Program-made: the position numbers and the translations under genes
Shown: piece after piece, positions 24,803 through 33,978 of the stretch
Position numbering within the stretch: the stretch's first letter is position 1
Layout: each line of letters starts with the position of its first letter
DNA from: Novacetimonas maltaceti
Lineage (GTDB): Bacteria > Pseudomonadota > Alphaproteobacteria > Acetobacterales > Acetobacteraceae
Assembly: GCF_002906255.1 (NCBI RefSeq)
Contig: NZ_POTC01000032.1
Coordinates: 1-34,681, forward strand
Direction: 5' to 3'
Length of the DNA: 34,681 nucleotides
Notes under the pieces: generated by a model
The model's input: only the letters and a program-made list of their open reading frames with translations
Databases searched by the model: none
What the model was told of the DNA's origin: nothing

Positions 24803-25669
24803 ATGCCTGACATAACCCGCTTCGCCCCCAGCCCCACGGGGGGGCTGCATCTGGGACATGTTGCCTCGGCGCTTGCGGGGTGGCGTGCCGCAAACGAGTC
24901 GGGTGGGCATTTCCTCCTGCGGATCGAGGACATCGATCCCGGCCGCTGCCGTGACGCGTTCGCCCATGACCTGATGGCCGACCTGCGCTGGCTGGGGCTC
25001 GACTGGCCCGAACCGGTGCGCTGGCAGTCACGGCACCTTGCGGATTACGCGGCGGTTCTGGCGCGGCTTGGCGCGCGGGGACTGGTCTATCCATGTTTCT
25101 GCACGCGCCGCGATATTGCGGATGAAATCGCCGCCTCCGCCCATGCCCCGCACCATGCCCCTGACGGCAGCGTGGTCTATCCGGGGACATGCCGCCACCT
25201 GTCCCCGACGCGGCGGGCGGCATTGCTGGCGGCGGGGACGCCCCATGCCCTGCGCCTGGACATGGGGCGGGCGCTGTCGGTGCCCGGCGCGCGCGACCTG
25301 ACATGGCATGAGCGCGGCGAAGGGCGGCAGCGCTGCCATCCCGAACTGTTTGGCGACGTGGTGCTGGCGCGCAAGGATGTGATGGCGTCCTATCACCTGT
25401 GCGTGACGCATGATGATGCGCTGCAGGGGATCACGCTGGTGACGCGCGGGGAGGACCTGCGCCCGGCAACGTCCCTGCATCGCCTTTTGCAGCACCTGAT
25501 GGGCTGGGCGGAGCCCGAATATGCCCATCATCCGCTGTTGTGCGATGCGTCGGGGCGCAGGCTGGCCAAGCGCGACCGGGCCATGACCATCGCCGCGATG
25601 CGTGCCGCCGGGATGACCCCGCAGGCCGTGCGTGCCGCAGCGGGCGACCCCGGCCCCGTCATGGCATGA
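24803..25669 (+). CDS. gluQ: Glutamyl-queuosine tRNA(Asp) synthetase (GluQ-RS)
   Basis: It activates glutamate and attaches it to queuosine in the tRNA(Asp) anticodon loop, not to the 3' end. The 288-residue protein equals a truncated class I GluRS catalytic domain without the anticodon-binding domain. It has TRFAPSPTGGLHLGH (HIGH-type site), the DIDPGR loop, the zinc site CFC...YPGTC and RRLAKRD in place of KMSKS. Start ATG 24803 gives the MPDITRFAPSPTG N-terminus; the frame is open from 24713 but lacks homology. The 193-bp space to the HNH gene probably carries both promoters. Confidence 0.95.
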   Translation: MPDITRFAPSPTGGLHLGHVASALAGWRAANESGGHFLLRIEDIDPGRCRDAFAHDLMADLRWLGLDWPEPVRWQSRHLADYAAVLARLGARGLVYPCFCTRRDIADEIAASAHAPHHAPDGSVVYPGTCRHLSPTRRAALLAAGTPHALRLDMGRALSVPGARDLTWHERGEGRQRCHPELFGDVVLARKDVMASYHLCVTHDDALQGITLVTRGEDLRPATSLHRLLQHLMGWAEPEYAHHPLLCDASGRRLAKRDRAMTIAAMRAAGMTPQAVRAAAGDPGPVMA

Positions 25670-27007
<1,338 letters not shown>

Positions 27008-27024
27008 GACGGGACAGAAACGTC

Positions 27025-28251
27025 ATGACAAGCAGTAACGGGGCCCCGGACGGGTTTCTCGCCGGGTGCATGGACCGCCTTGAAACCCCGGCCACCATCG
27101 CCATGGCCCAGCGCGCGCGCGCGCTGAAGGCCAAAGGGGAGGAAGTCCTCTCCCTCGCTCTGGGCGAGCCGGATTTCCCCACGCCCGCAGGCGTGATCGA
27201 GGCCGCGCACCGCGCCGCCCTCGACGGGCAGACGAAATATCCCCCCGTGGAGGGGACGCCCGCGCTGAAGGCCGCGATCATCCGCAAGTTCGCGCGTGAA
27301 AACGGCCTGACCTACGAACCGGCGGAGGTCATGGTCTCCAACGGGGGCAAGCAGGTCATCTTCAACGCCTTCATGGCTACGCTCAATCCGGGGGACGAGG
27401 TCATCGTCCCGCGCCCCTACTGGGTCAGTTACCCGTTGATCATCAGCCTGTTCGGCGGTATCCCGGTGTTCGTGGACTGCCCGGAGGAAAGCGGGTTCCG
27501 CCTGGATGCGGCGGCGCTGGAGGCGGCGATCACGCCACGAACCAAGTGGCTGGTGCTCAATTTCCCCAACAACCCGACAGGTGCGACCACCACCCGCGCC
27601 GACCTCGAGGCGATTGCCGAGGTGCTGCGTCGCCATCCGCGCGTGCATGTCCTGTCGGACGAGATTTATGAACACCTCGTCTATGACGGGCAGGCGCATG
27701 TCTCCATCGCGCAGGTGGCGCCGGACCTGAAATCGCGTGTCCTGACGCTCAACGGCGTGTCGAAGGCCTATGCCATGACCGGATGGCGCGTGGGCTATGT
27801 GGGTGGTCCCGCCCCCCTGATCCGCGCCATGAGCGGCATCCAGAGCAGTTCCACATCGGGCATCTGTTCCATCAGCCAGGCCGCGTCGGTCGCGGCACTC
27901 GACGGTCCGTCCGGCGTGGTGGAGGTGATGCGCGAAACCTATGACCGCCGTCGCCAGATGGTGGTCGCGGCACTGCGCCAGATCCCGCAACTGACCTGCG
28001 CGATGCCGCTTGGCGCGTTCTATGTCTATCCGGGGATTGCCGCGTGCATCGGCCGCACCAGTGCGGGGGGGCGCCTTCTGCGGACGGATGAGGATTTCGC
28101 CATCGCCCTGCTGGAGGAACAGCACGTCGCCGTCGTCCATGGCAGTGCGTTTGGCAAGGGACCGTACCTGCGCCTGTCCTATGCCACGTCGGATGAAATC
28201 CTGATCGAGTCCTGCGCGCGTATTGCGACGTTTGTCGCCGGCCTAACCTGA
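27025..28251 (+). CDS. Class I PLP aminotransferase 2, tandem paralogue
   Basis: 408 residues, same subgroup as the preceding gene and about half identical by eye along the full length: SLALGEPDFPTP, GQTKYPPVEGTPALKAA, NFPNNPTGA, DEIYEHLVYDG, PLP lysine 247 in [24 protein letters not shown]. It starts 17 nt after the first gene's stop, so the pair is very likely one operon from an old duplication. Differences sit at substrate-facing positions, for example NSPNN/NFPNN and CWVSYPD/YWVSYPL. Its 3' end overlaps by 9 nt the end of the opposite-strand membrane-protein gene. Confidence 0.92.
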   Translation: MTSSNGAPDGFLAGCMDRLETPATIAMAQRARALKAKGEEVLSLALGEPDFPTPAGVIEAAHRAALDGQTKYPPVEGTPALKAAIIRKFARENGLTYEPAEVMVSNGGKQVIFNAFMATLNPGDEVIVPRPYWVSYPLIISLFGGIPVFVDCPEESGFRLDAAALEAAITPRTKWLVLNFPNNPTGATTTRADLEAIAEVLRRHPRVHVLSDEIYEHLVYDGQAHVSIAQVAPDLKSRVLTLNGVSKAYAMTGWRVGYVGGPAPLIRAMSGIQSSSTSGICSISQAASVAALDGPSGVVEVMRETYDRRRQMVVAALRQIPQLTCAMPLGAFYVYPGIAACIGRTSAGGRLLRTDEDFAIALLEEQHVAVVHGSAFGKGPYLRLSYATSDEILIESCARIATFVAGLT

Positions 28252-28740
28252 CGCCTGCCCGTCGGTCGCGGGCGGGGAGAGCGCGAATATTCCTTCTGTC
28301 AGCAGCGAAGGCAGGAGGAATGCCGCCGCCGGCAGGCCACACAGGCCCATGGCCACCGCCGTGGCCCCCATGGCCGTGACATAGGCCAGGCGCCCGCCAA
28401 CACGTTCGGCCATGACAAAGGCAAAGGCCCCGCCCACGCCGGTCATGGCCCCGATCATGGTGCGCCACGGGTGCTGGCCCGCATTATGTCCCATGCTGTC
28501 GATGATCTGGCTCAGTGCGGAGGACTGGTCCACCGAAGTGCCGCTCATCCCGAACATGAGGGAAAATGGCAGGATCAGTACGCTCAGCACGTCACGCAGC
28601 AGGCCAACGAACCCGCTGACCAGAGGGATCAGCAGGAGGATGGCGACGCACGAACTTGTACTTAGCGCCACGACCAGAAGACCGATCCGCCGCTGCTGTC
28701 CTGCTGATATCGGATGGTCACGAATCCGTAATGTCTCCAT
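28243..28740 (-). CDS. Membrane protein of unknown function
   Basis: 165 residues with about four hydrophobic segments (IGLLVVALSTSSCVAILLLI, VGLLRDVLSVLILPFSLMFG, AMTGVGGAFAFVMAER and a long Ala/Leu-rich segment near 117-150). The polar loop between segments 2 and 3 has SGTSVDQSSALSQIIDSMGH. I do not recognise a family. ATG 28740 has only a weak ribosome site. The gene converges on aminotransferase 2 with a 9-nt tail overlap. The hydrophobic pattern and a sensible start support it, but it could be less certain than its neighbours. Confidence 0.6.
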   Translation of the reverse strand: METLRIRDHPISAGQQRRIGLLVVALSTSSCVAILLLIPLVSGFVGLLRDVLSVLILPFSLMFGMSGTSVDQSSALSQIIDSMGHNAGQHPWRTMIGAMTGVGGAFAFVMAERVGGRLAYVTAMGATAVAMGLCGLPAAAFLLPSLLTEGIFALSPPATDGQASG

Positions 28741-28835
28741 GCCCGGTATCGTGCGACACGCATGTCGTGTGGTGGTGGCCCCCTCGCAGGGCCTGTGGCA
28801 AGACCGGGGAAATAACGCCCCGGATCATGACGGGT

Positions 28836-29513
28836 TTATTTCTTGCGGATCCACCACTTCACGGGTTCGTCCTCGTCCTCCTGCGCCTCCACGTCTTCGA
28901 CGGGGGCAGGCGCGCGGCGTGACGGCGTGGCCAGGCGGGCCCTGCGTGCGGCGGCATTTTCTTCCTTCAGCCGCTCGATCTGGGCCTGCGCGGCGTAAAG
29001 CTCCGTCTTGAGGCCGAGGATTTCCTCGTTTTTCTGCGCAATCGTATTCTTGGCTTCACCCAGCATGATTTCCGCGTGCCCGAGGCGCGTTTCAAGCCCG
29101 CGCAGGTTGCCCTGCATGTCCTGGCGCTGGCGCTCGGCGGTTTCACGCAGCTTCTGCTCGATCTGGAGCCTGTTGCGCAGCTGCTCTACTTCGCCATTAC
29201 TGTCGGACTGTATGTGAAGCGTGCGTGTGGCTGTCGGACGTGTCGAGATGTTCTGGTGTTCGACCCGTACTTCGCCATCCTGTACGAATTTACGGCGACG
29301 CGCGCTGACTTCGGGCAGGCGCTGCTGGCGTTTGAACTGGGAAGGGCGCCGGGGCGCCGGAGTGGTGGCCGGGGCCGAAGGCGGCCTGGCCTTCTCCGGT
29401 CCTTTGCCAAGGCGGTCAAGCGCTTCACGCGCTTCACTGACTTCGTCGCGGTGGGAGGAAGTGTCCTGGTCTTCTTCACCGGGGAAGGACAGGAATTCAT
29501 TATATGATGACAC
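28836..29513 (-). CDS. Coiled-coil protein of unknown function
   Basis: About 225 residues. The N-terminal third is polar with an Ala/Pro-rich stretch, followed by a basic segment ARRRKFVQDGEVRVEHQ, then a long coiled coil (about residues 108-190; LRNRLQIEQKLRETAERQRQ onward, with heptads), and a C-terminus with an acidic cluster (EAQEDEDE) and the basic aromatic end VKWWIRKK. There is no signal peptide or membrane segment, so it should be cytoplasmic. The start is unclear: GTG 29513 (AAAGAG upstream) or TTG 29537; no ATG fits. I do not recognise it. It borders an AT-rich gap. Confidence 0.6.
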   Translation of the reverse strand: MSSYNEFLSFPGEEDQDTSSHRDEVSEAREALDRLGKGPEKARPPSAPATTPAPRRPSQFKRQQRLPEVSARRRKFVQDGEVRVEHQNISTRPTATRTLHIQSDSNGEVEQLRNRLQIEQKLRETAERQRQDMQGNLRGLETRLGHAEIMLGEAKNTIAQKNEEILGLKTELYAAQAQIERLKEENAAARRARLATPSRRAPAPVEDVEAQEDEDEPVKWWIRKK

Positions 29514-30024
29514 GGTCAGACTCTTTGATAGATACAAAGCCGAGGATCTGGAGGAAAAATATCAACCACCGGAATAGGAAATTATTCCTAATGGAGATAT
29601 TCCAAGATTTCGCACCTGAAAATGACTTCATGGCTATGTAGCCTTTATTCTGGCAGGAATGCAAGCATCCATCACGATATTGCCGCGTATTCATGTGTTG
29701 TATGCAATGTGGTCTGTTTTTTATGAAAAATATGATGCGGTCTTTCGATTTTATAATATTGTTGATGGTAATTTCTGTATTCGCGCGTATACGCATGTCC
29801 AGCCGTGATTGTATCGATCTGGTTACGTCATGTACCCATCACATGTTCTTGCGATGTGGCTTTTTATGGCCTGCTGTATTGAACCATGTTGCAACAGGGC
29901 GATAGCATCGTATGCGTTCGTGCAGTATGCAGGTTGATATCGGGATGTGCGCGTCGATGCGCATGCGCCACCGGTGGATTATCGGCCGGCGCCGCGCGGG
30001 CGGCACCGCGAAGGGGACGGGAAA
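29514..30024. other. 511-bp gap, AT-rich in its first 370 bp
   Basis: Clearly richer in A and T than anything else in the window between about 29500 and 29890, then GC-rich again up to the gluconate kinase start. A 70-codon open frame on the plus strand (29693-29905) has no ribosome site and an unconvincing composition, so I do not call it. I see no tRNA and no recognisable RNA. Confidence 0.5.
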
Positions 30025-30669
30025 GTGACATCGGAAAACACGACCATCACGGCAGGGGGGCTGGCGCGCCCGTCCTCGGTCATGAAAAAGGGCAGGGTGC
30101 CGTGCGTCCTTGTGGTGATGGGGGTTTCGGGATGCGGAAAATCCACCTTCGCCCGCATGCTGTCGGAACGGCTGGAATGTCCGCTTGTGGAAGGCGACGA
30201 CCTGCATCCCGCAGCCAACATCGCCAAGATGGCGTCAGGCACGCCGCTGACGGATGCCGACCGCCAGCCGTGGCTGGAACAGATTGGCAGGCAGGTCGCG
30301 CAATGGGTCGATGCCCGGCAGAAAGGGGTTGTGACCTGTTCGTCACTGAAACATGCGTACCGCACGGCCATTTCCGCACGGCATGAACTGGTGTGCTTCG
30401 TCTACCTGAAGGGCAGTCGTGAGGGCATTGGCGCGCGCTTGCGTGAACGCACGGGGCATTTCATGCCGGCCAGCATGCTCGACAGCCAGTTCGCGACGCT
30501 TGAGGAGCCGCGCGATGATGAGGTCGTGCTGGAACTTGACGCCAGCGCAACGTGCGAGGAGTTGCTTGACGCCGCATGCGCCGCGTTGCGGGCGCTTGAA
30601 AAAGAGGCTGGCGCGGGGGAAGGCACGGTGGTGGTTGACTGCGTTCCCGCCGGGCGTGCGCCCGATTGA
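30025..30669 (+). CDS. gntK: Gluconate kinase (GntK family)
   Basis: It phosphorylates gluconate to 6-phosphogluconate with ATP, feeding the pentose phosphate pathway; this fits an organism that oxidises glucose to gluconate. With GTG 30025 (AAGGGGA upstream) it has 214 residues. Walker A is GVSGCGKST (33-41); EGDDLHP, MASGTPLTDADRQPWL, VTCSSLKHAYR and the lid region GIGARLRERTGHFMP follow, all as in bacterial gluconokinases. The C-terminal 30 residues are an extra low-complexity tail. ATG 30082 is an alternative start that would keep the whole kinase domain. Confidence 0.92.
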   Translation: MTSENTTITAGGLARPSSVMKKGRVPCVLVVMGVSGCGKSTFARMLSERLECPLVEGDDLHPAANIAKMASGTPLTDADRQPWLEQIGRQVAQWVDARQKGVVTCSSLKHAYRTAISARHELVCFVYLKGSREGIGARLRERTGHFMPASMLDSQFATLEEPRDDEVVLELDASATCEELLDAACAALRALEKEAGAGEGTVVVDCVPAGRAPD

Positions 30670-31236
30670 TCAGGCGGAAAATCTGCCGGGCAGCCACGCG
30701 ATGTCATCGCGCCCGTCGGCGTTGAAATGCCGTCCCAGCACGAAGAAATAATCCGAAAGCCGGTTCAGGCAGGACAGGATGGCCGGGGGAAGGGGGCTTG
30801 CGCGATGCAGGCTGATCATCCGGCGTTCCGCGCGGCGTATGACCGTGCGCGCCAGATGGGCGTGTGCCGCGGCCGGGGTCCCGCCGGGCAGGACGAAACT
30901 GCGCAGCGCGGGTTGTTGCGCGCGCAGGCGCTCGATCTCGGTTTCCAGGATGTCCATTGCCGCCGCTCCGGCGGGAAAGGCATCCGCGCTCCTGTCGGGC
31001 TGGCAGGTGATGCCACCGATATCAAACAGCAGTGACTGGATGCGGAGCAGGAATTGCGCGTCGTGTGTATCGGGCGGGCAGGCCGCGCGCAGCACGCCGA
31101 TGACGGCATTGGCCTCATCAAGCGTGCCGAGCGCTTCGATACGTGGGTCGTCTTTTTCAACACGCGCGCCATTGCCCAGGGAGGTCTGTCCCCTGTCGCC
31201 ACCCCGGGTCACGACCCGGTCGATCCGAATGGCCAT
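30670..31236 (-). CDS. PduO-type cob(I)alamin adenosyltransferase
   Basis: It transfers adenosyl from ATP to cob(I)alamin to form coenzyme B12. The 188 residues carry the family signatures: VVTRGGDRGQTSLGNG (ATP-binding N-terminal loop), ALGTLDEANAVIG, FVLPGGTPAAAHAHLARTVI with RRAERR, and LNRLSDYFFVLGR. Start ATG 31236 has GGAAAGAG upstream. It is convergent with the gluconate kinase gene: the two stops are directly adjacent in the palindrome TGATCA, leaving no intergenic space. B12 is also used in this window by HpnR, though in a different form. Confidence 0.95.
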   Translation of the reverse strand: MAIRIDRVVTRGGDRGQTSLGNGARVEKDDPRIEALGTLDEANAVIGVLRAACPPDTHDAQFLLRIQSLLFDIGGITCQPDRSADAFPAGAAAMDILETEIERLRAQQPALRSFVLPGGTPAAAHAHLARTVIRRAERRMISLHRASPLPPAILSCLNRLSDYFFVLGRHFNADGRDDIAWLPGRFSA

Positions 31237-31280
31237 AAAATCTCTTTCCGGGATTATGCGTCAGGTCGGGCCTGAAAGGT

Positions 31281-31324
31281 GGCGGGGAACAGTCCCGCCT
31301 GTCCCCGGCGCGCGGGGACAGGCG
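31281..31324. repeat. Overlapping, mutually exclusive hairpins upstream of the adenosyltransferase
   Basis: CGCCTGTCCCC (31296-31306) pairs perfectly with GGGGACAGGCG (31314-31324) around a 7-nt loop. GGCGGG (31281-31286) pairs with CCCGCC (31294-31299). The two share 31296-31299, so only one can form at a time. They lie just past the DUF4142 stop and 45-88 nt before the adenosyltransferase start, on the minus strand. This could be a DUF4142 terminator or a leader switch. Confidence 0.5.
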
Positions 31325-31337
31325 ATGCGAACGCCGT

Positions 31338-31889
31338 TCAGTGCGTGGTGGTCGGCTTCTTCGCGCCGAGCTTGAGCGCCTCGTTCAGGTGCGCCTGCGT
31401 CGCGTCCGCCGTGGCGGAGGAGTAGGCCTTCAGGTCCGGGTCGCTGGCGGATTCGGCTTCGTTCTGGAACATCGACAGCGCGTCGCTGTGGGCCTGCGCC
31501 TCGATGTCGAGGTAGTCGCGATCGAACTTGTGGCCCTTTTCGGTCTTCAGCCGGTCGATGATCTGCTGTTCGTCGGTGCTCATGTCCTTGTTCAGTTCAA
31601 GCCCGTGCTGCAGCGCCAGCGCGGAAAGCTTGTTCTGGTTGTCGGTATGCTGCTTGACGAGGTCGGCGGCCATGTCCTTCACCTTCTGGCGCTTCGCCTG
31701 CGTGGTGGCCAGCTGGGAAATCTCGATTTCAAACGTGTTCACCTCGGTGGCGTTCTCGGCGAAGGTCGTGTCTGAATCGGTGAAGGGCGGCGGGGCCGGG
31801 GGTGCTGCGGTCTTCGGGGCACGGGCGAAGGAAGAGACAGGCAGCGCCGCGACCGAAGCGCAGAGAAACCAGGCAGCGTATTTTTTCAT
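31338..31889 (-). CDS. DUF4142 periplasmic protein
   Basis: 183 residues with a classical signal peptide (MKKYAAWFLCASVAALPVSS, likely cut after ARA), a short Pro/Ala linker, then a DUF4142 helical bundle: FAENATEVNTFEIEISQLAT, KVKDMAADLVKQHTDNQNKL and FDRDYLDIEAQAHSDALSMF. The family has a ferritin-like helical appearance; its function is not established, although members are often stress- or envelope-related. ATG 31889 has AGGA 9 nt upstream. The gene is transcribed toward the adenosyltransferase, 101 bp apart. Confidence 0.9.
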   Translation of the reverse strand: MKKYAAWFLCASVAALPVSSFARAPKTAAPPAPPPFTDSDTTFAENATEVNTFEIEISQLATTQAKRQKVKDMAADLVKQHTDNQNKLSALALQHGLELNKDMSTDEQQIIDRLKTEKGHKFDRDYLDIEAQAHSDALSMFQNEAESASDPDLKAYSSATADATQAHLNEALKLGAKKPTTTH

Positions 31890-32191
31890 GTATCATTTTC
31901 CTAACGAGAAATATGCGAACGACCCGCTGAACGTGTGAAAAAGTCTAGCAGTTTTGCCCCTGCCGACAAACCCGCATTCAGGGTTTTATCCGCTTTTTAC
32001 CGATCCGCGGGCATGAGCGCGCTGCGGGTGCGGGCCGCACATGGCGCGGTCGCGGGCCGGCACGCATGCGCCTCCATGCGTGCCGGGCATGGAACATGGC
32101 GTCATGACCCGTATGGGCCATGTGGCGTTTATAGGCTACATGCTCGGGGGACACACGGGACATTTTGGCCCGCAACGTCGTATACCCTGTC
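31890..32191. other. 302-bp divergent gap with a perfect 12-bp hairpin
   Basis: It lies between the starts of DUF4142 (minus) and DUF423 (plus). CCGGCACGCATG (32057-32068) and CATGCGTGCCGG (32075-32086) form a perfect 12-bp stem with a CGCCTC loop. A weaker palindrome, ATGaCCC-GTAT-GGGcCAT, follows at about 32104-32121. No gene is credible here: an open frame starting at 32041 is only a back-extension of the methyltransferase frame. Confidence 0.55.
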
Positions 32192-32581
32192 ATGGATGGC
32201 CCGATGCCGACTGTTATTCGCCTTTTACTGTCCCTGGCCGCGTTCGCCGCGCTGTTTGGCGTGGTTGCCGGTGCGTTTGTCGCCCACCTGCCGGACCCGT
32301 TCTTTGCGCAGGGGGGGCGGGACATGGCGCGGCAGGCCATACAGATGCAGATGTGGCACGCGCTGGCGCTGCTGGGCATCGGGGTGCTGATGATGCAGGC
32401 CGGATGCCAGCGCCTTGTCTCGCTCGCGGGGTGCGCGATGGCGCTGGGGATGTGCCTGTTCTGCGGTGCGGTCTATTTCACGGCCATCACCGGCGTCCAT
32501 CTCGGGCCGGTGGCGCCGACGGGGGGCAGTATCCTGATGCTGTCATGGCTGATGCTGGCGGTGGGAATCCTGCGTTCATGA
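32192..32581 (+). CDS. DUF423 family inner-membrane protein
   Basis: 129 residues, four membrane segments. Family signatures: AFAALFGVVAGAFVAHLPDP (the usual 'GA.GAHxL' region), WHALALLGIGVL and GMCLFCGAVYFTAITG, then LGPVAPTGGSILMLSWLMLA, matching the DUF423/YgdD 'P.GG...GW' end. Function is unknown. Either ATG 32192 or ATG 32204 could be the start. The stop overlaps the methyltransferase start (ATGA), an arrangement that recalls the pairing of ygdD with rlmM in enterobacteria, which strengthens both calls. Confidence 0.9.
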   Translation: MDGPMPTVIRLLLSLAAFAALFGVVAGAFVAHLPDPFFAQGGRDMARQAIQMQMWHALALLGIGVLMMQAGCQRLVSLAGCAMALGMCLFCGAVYFTAITGVHLGPVAPTGGSILMLSWLMLAVGILRS

Positions 32582-33567
32582 CATCGCAGCATACGGGCAT
32601 GGCCCATGACGGGACCCCGCCATCCGACGTGGCGGACATGCAGGTGGGGGCGGCGTACCTTGCGCCCTTGGGGTTCGAGGAGGTGCTGGAACACGAACTC
32701 GGCCGGCAGGGCGTGGATGTGCGCTGGCACGGGCGGCTTGCCCTGACGGCGCAGGCGCCGGTGCGCAGCGCATGGGCGCTGGAGACATGGACCGCCCCGC
32801 AGGTGCGCGATGTCCCCTCCATCAAGGGTGCGGCGCGGGACCTGCGCGCCATACAGCGCAACTGGGCCGGGTATGCACCGGACCTGCATCGCCGTTCCGC
32901 CCTGATCGCCCAGAACCTGCCACCGCTGAGCGCGCGGCCGCTGGTGTTTCCCTCCCTGCCGCCGCAGGGCCACCTTGGCGCGTGGACGCTGCTGTCGGCG
33001 CAGCGGATGCTGCTGTCGGCCTCCAAGACGTCACCGTTCGTCAATGGGGAGGTCCATTTCGTCGAAGACCGCGAAGGCCCGCCCTCGCGCGCCTACCTCA
33101 AGCTGTGGGAGGCGTTCACGCGCCTTGGCCAGTGGCCGCGGGCGGGGGAGACCTGCCTTGACCTCGGGGCGTCGCCGGGGGGATGGACGTGGGTGGCGGC
33201 GCAATGCGGCGCGGACGTGATCGCGATCGACCGTGCCGACCTTGACCCGCGCGTCGCGGCCCTGCCCGGCGTGACGACCCGCCGTGAAAGCGCCTTTGGC
33301 CTTGATCCCGCGACCATGCCGCAGGTGGACTGGCTGCTGTCGGACATCATCGCCTATCCCGCGCGCCTGCTGACGCTGGCGCGGCGCTGGATCGACAGCG
33401 GGCGCGTGGCGCGCATGGTGCTGACCATCAAGTTCCAGGGCGGGACGGACCATGATACGGCGGACCAGTTCGCGGCCCTGCCCGGTGGCGTGGTGCGCCA
33501 CCTGTGGCACAACAAGCATGAACTGACATTCTTCTGGATGCGCGAGGGCACGCCCCACGTCGCCTGA
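32578..33567 (+). CDS. rlmM: RlmM-like 23S rRNA 2'-O-methyltransferase
   Basis: 329 residues. An N-terminal THUMP-like region (about 20-150; YLAPLGFEEVLEHELGRQGV) precedes a Rossmann methyltransferase of the RrmJ/FtsJ type: SAM motif CLDLGASPGGWTWVAAQCG, DVIAIDRADLDPR, DWLLSDIIAYPARLL and VLTIKFQGG. The K-D-K-E catalytic tetrad of FtsJ enzymes fits Lys in LKLWEAF, Asp in LSDII and Lys in TIKFQG; the final Glu is likely in HNKHELTFF. By homology with RlmM it would methylate C2498 of 23S rRNA. It is coupled to DUF423. Confidence 0.88.
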   Translation: MTSQHTGMAHDGTPPSDVADMQVGAAYLAPLGFEEVLEHELGRQGVDVRWHGRLALTAQAPVRSAWALETWTAPQVRDVPSIKGAARDLRAIQRNWAGYAPDLHRRSALIAQNLPPLSARPLVFPSLPPQGHLGAWTLLSAQRMLLSASKTSPFVNGEVHFVEDREGPPSRAYLKLWEAFTRLGQWPRAGETCLDLGASPGGWTWVAAQCGADVIAIDRADLDPRVAALPGVTTRRESAFGLDPATMPQVDWLLSDIIAYPARLLTLARRWIDSGRVARMVLTIKFQGGTDHDTADQFAALPGGVVRHLWHNKHELTFFWMREGTPHVA

Positions 33568-33578
33568 GGGCGTGTGGT

Positions 33579-33896
33579 TCAGGGCTGGCCCGCCCGCCGC
33601 CGGCGCAGGCGGTCGAGCACATATTCCCCCAGCTGCACGATCCCGATGGCAAGCAGGCAGCACACCAGCGCCACGCCCATGATGATGGTGCGTTCGCGAT
33701 CGGTTTCATCCGCAGCCCCCGTCAGGCGATAGACCGCAAGCCATGTGTCGGACCCTGCGACATGGTCCACAAGTCCCGCGACCGTCGCGCTGTAGCGCAG
33801 GCTGGCCATCAGCAGCATCGTGACGGCCACGACGCTGCCGGTCTTCACCAGCGTGCGTGTCAGGGAAACGGTGGCTGTTGCATCGGTGTTCTTCAT
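33579..33896 (-). CDS. Small two-span membrane protein, unknown
   Basis: 105 residues: polar N-terminus, membrane segment 1 (about 20-40), a periplasmic loop with DHVAGSDTWLAVYRLTGAAD, membrane segment 2 (about 72-92, IIMGVALVCCLLAIGIVQLG), and a basic C-terminus LDRLRRRRAGQP. ATG 33896 has AGGAAAGG a little far upstream. I do not recognise the family. It converges on rlmM with an 11-bp gap and is divergent from the thioredoxin-like gene. Confidence 0.65.
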   Translation of the reverse strand: MKNTDATATVSLTRTLVKTGSVVAVTMLLMASLRYSATVAGLVDHVAGSDTWLAVYRLTGAADETDRERTIIMGVALVCCLLAIGIVQLGEYVLDRLRRRRAGQP

Positions 33897-33978
33897 GTGG
33901 ATAGGCTACCTTTCCTCAGGGGGCGAGCAGGGCATGCCCGGTTCGTGCCGGGAAAATGGCGTAAGAGGGGTGAACGGA

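Noticed and set aside
29693-29905. 70-codon frame in the AT-rich gap
   Set aside because: No ribosome site, multiple early Met and Cys codons, no domain; open by chance in AT-rich sequence.
31237-31337. Cobalamin riboswitch upstream of the adenosyltransferase
   Set aside because: The leader is about 100 nt, too short, and no B12-box-like sequence is present.
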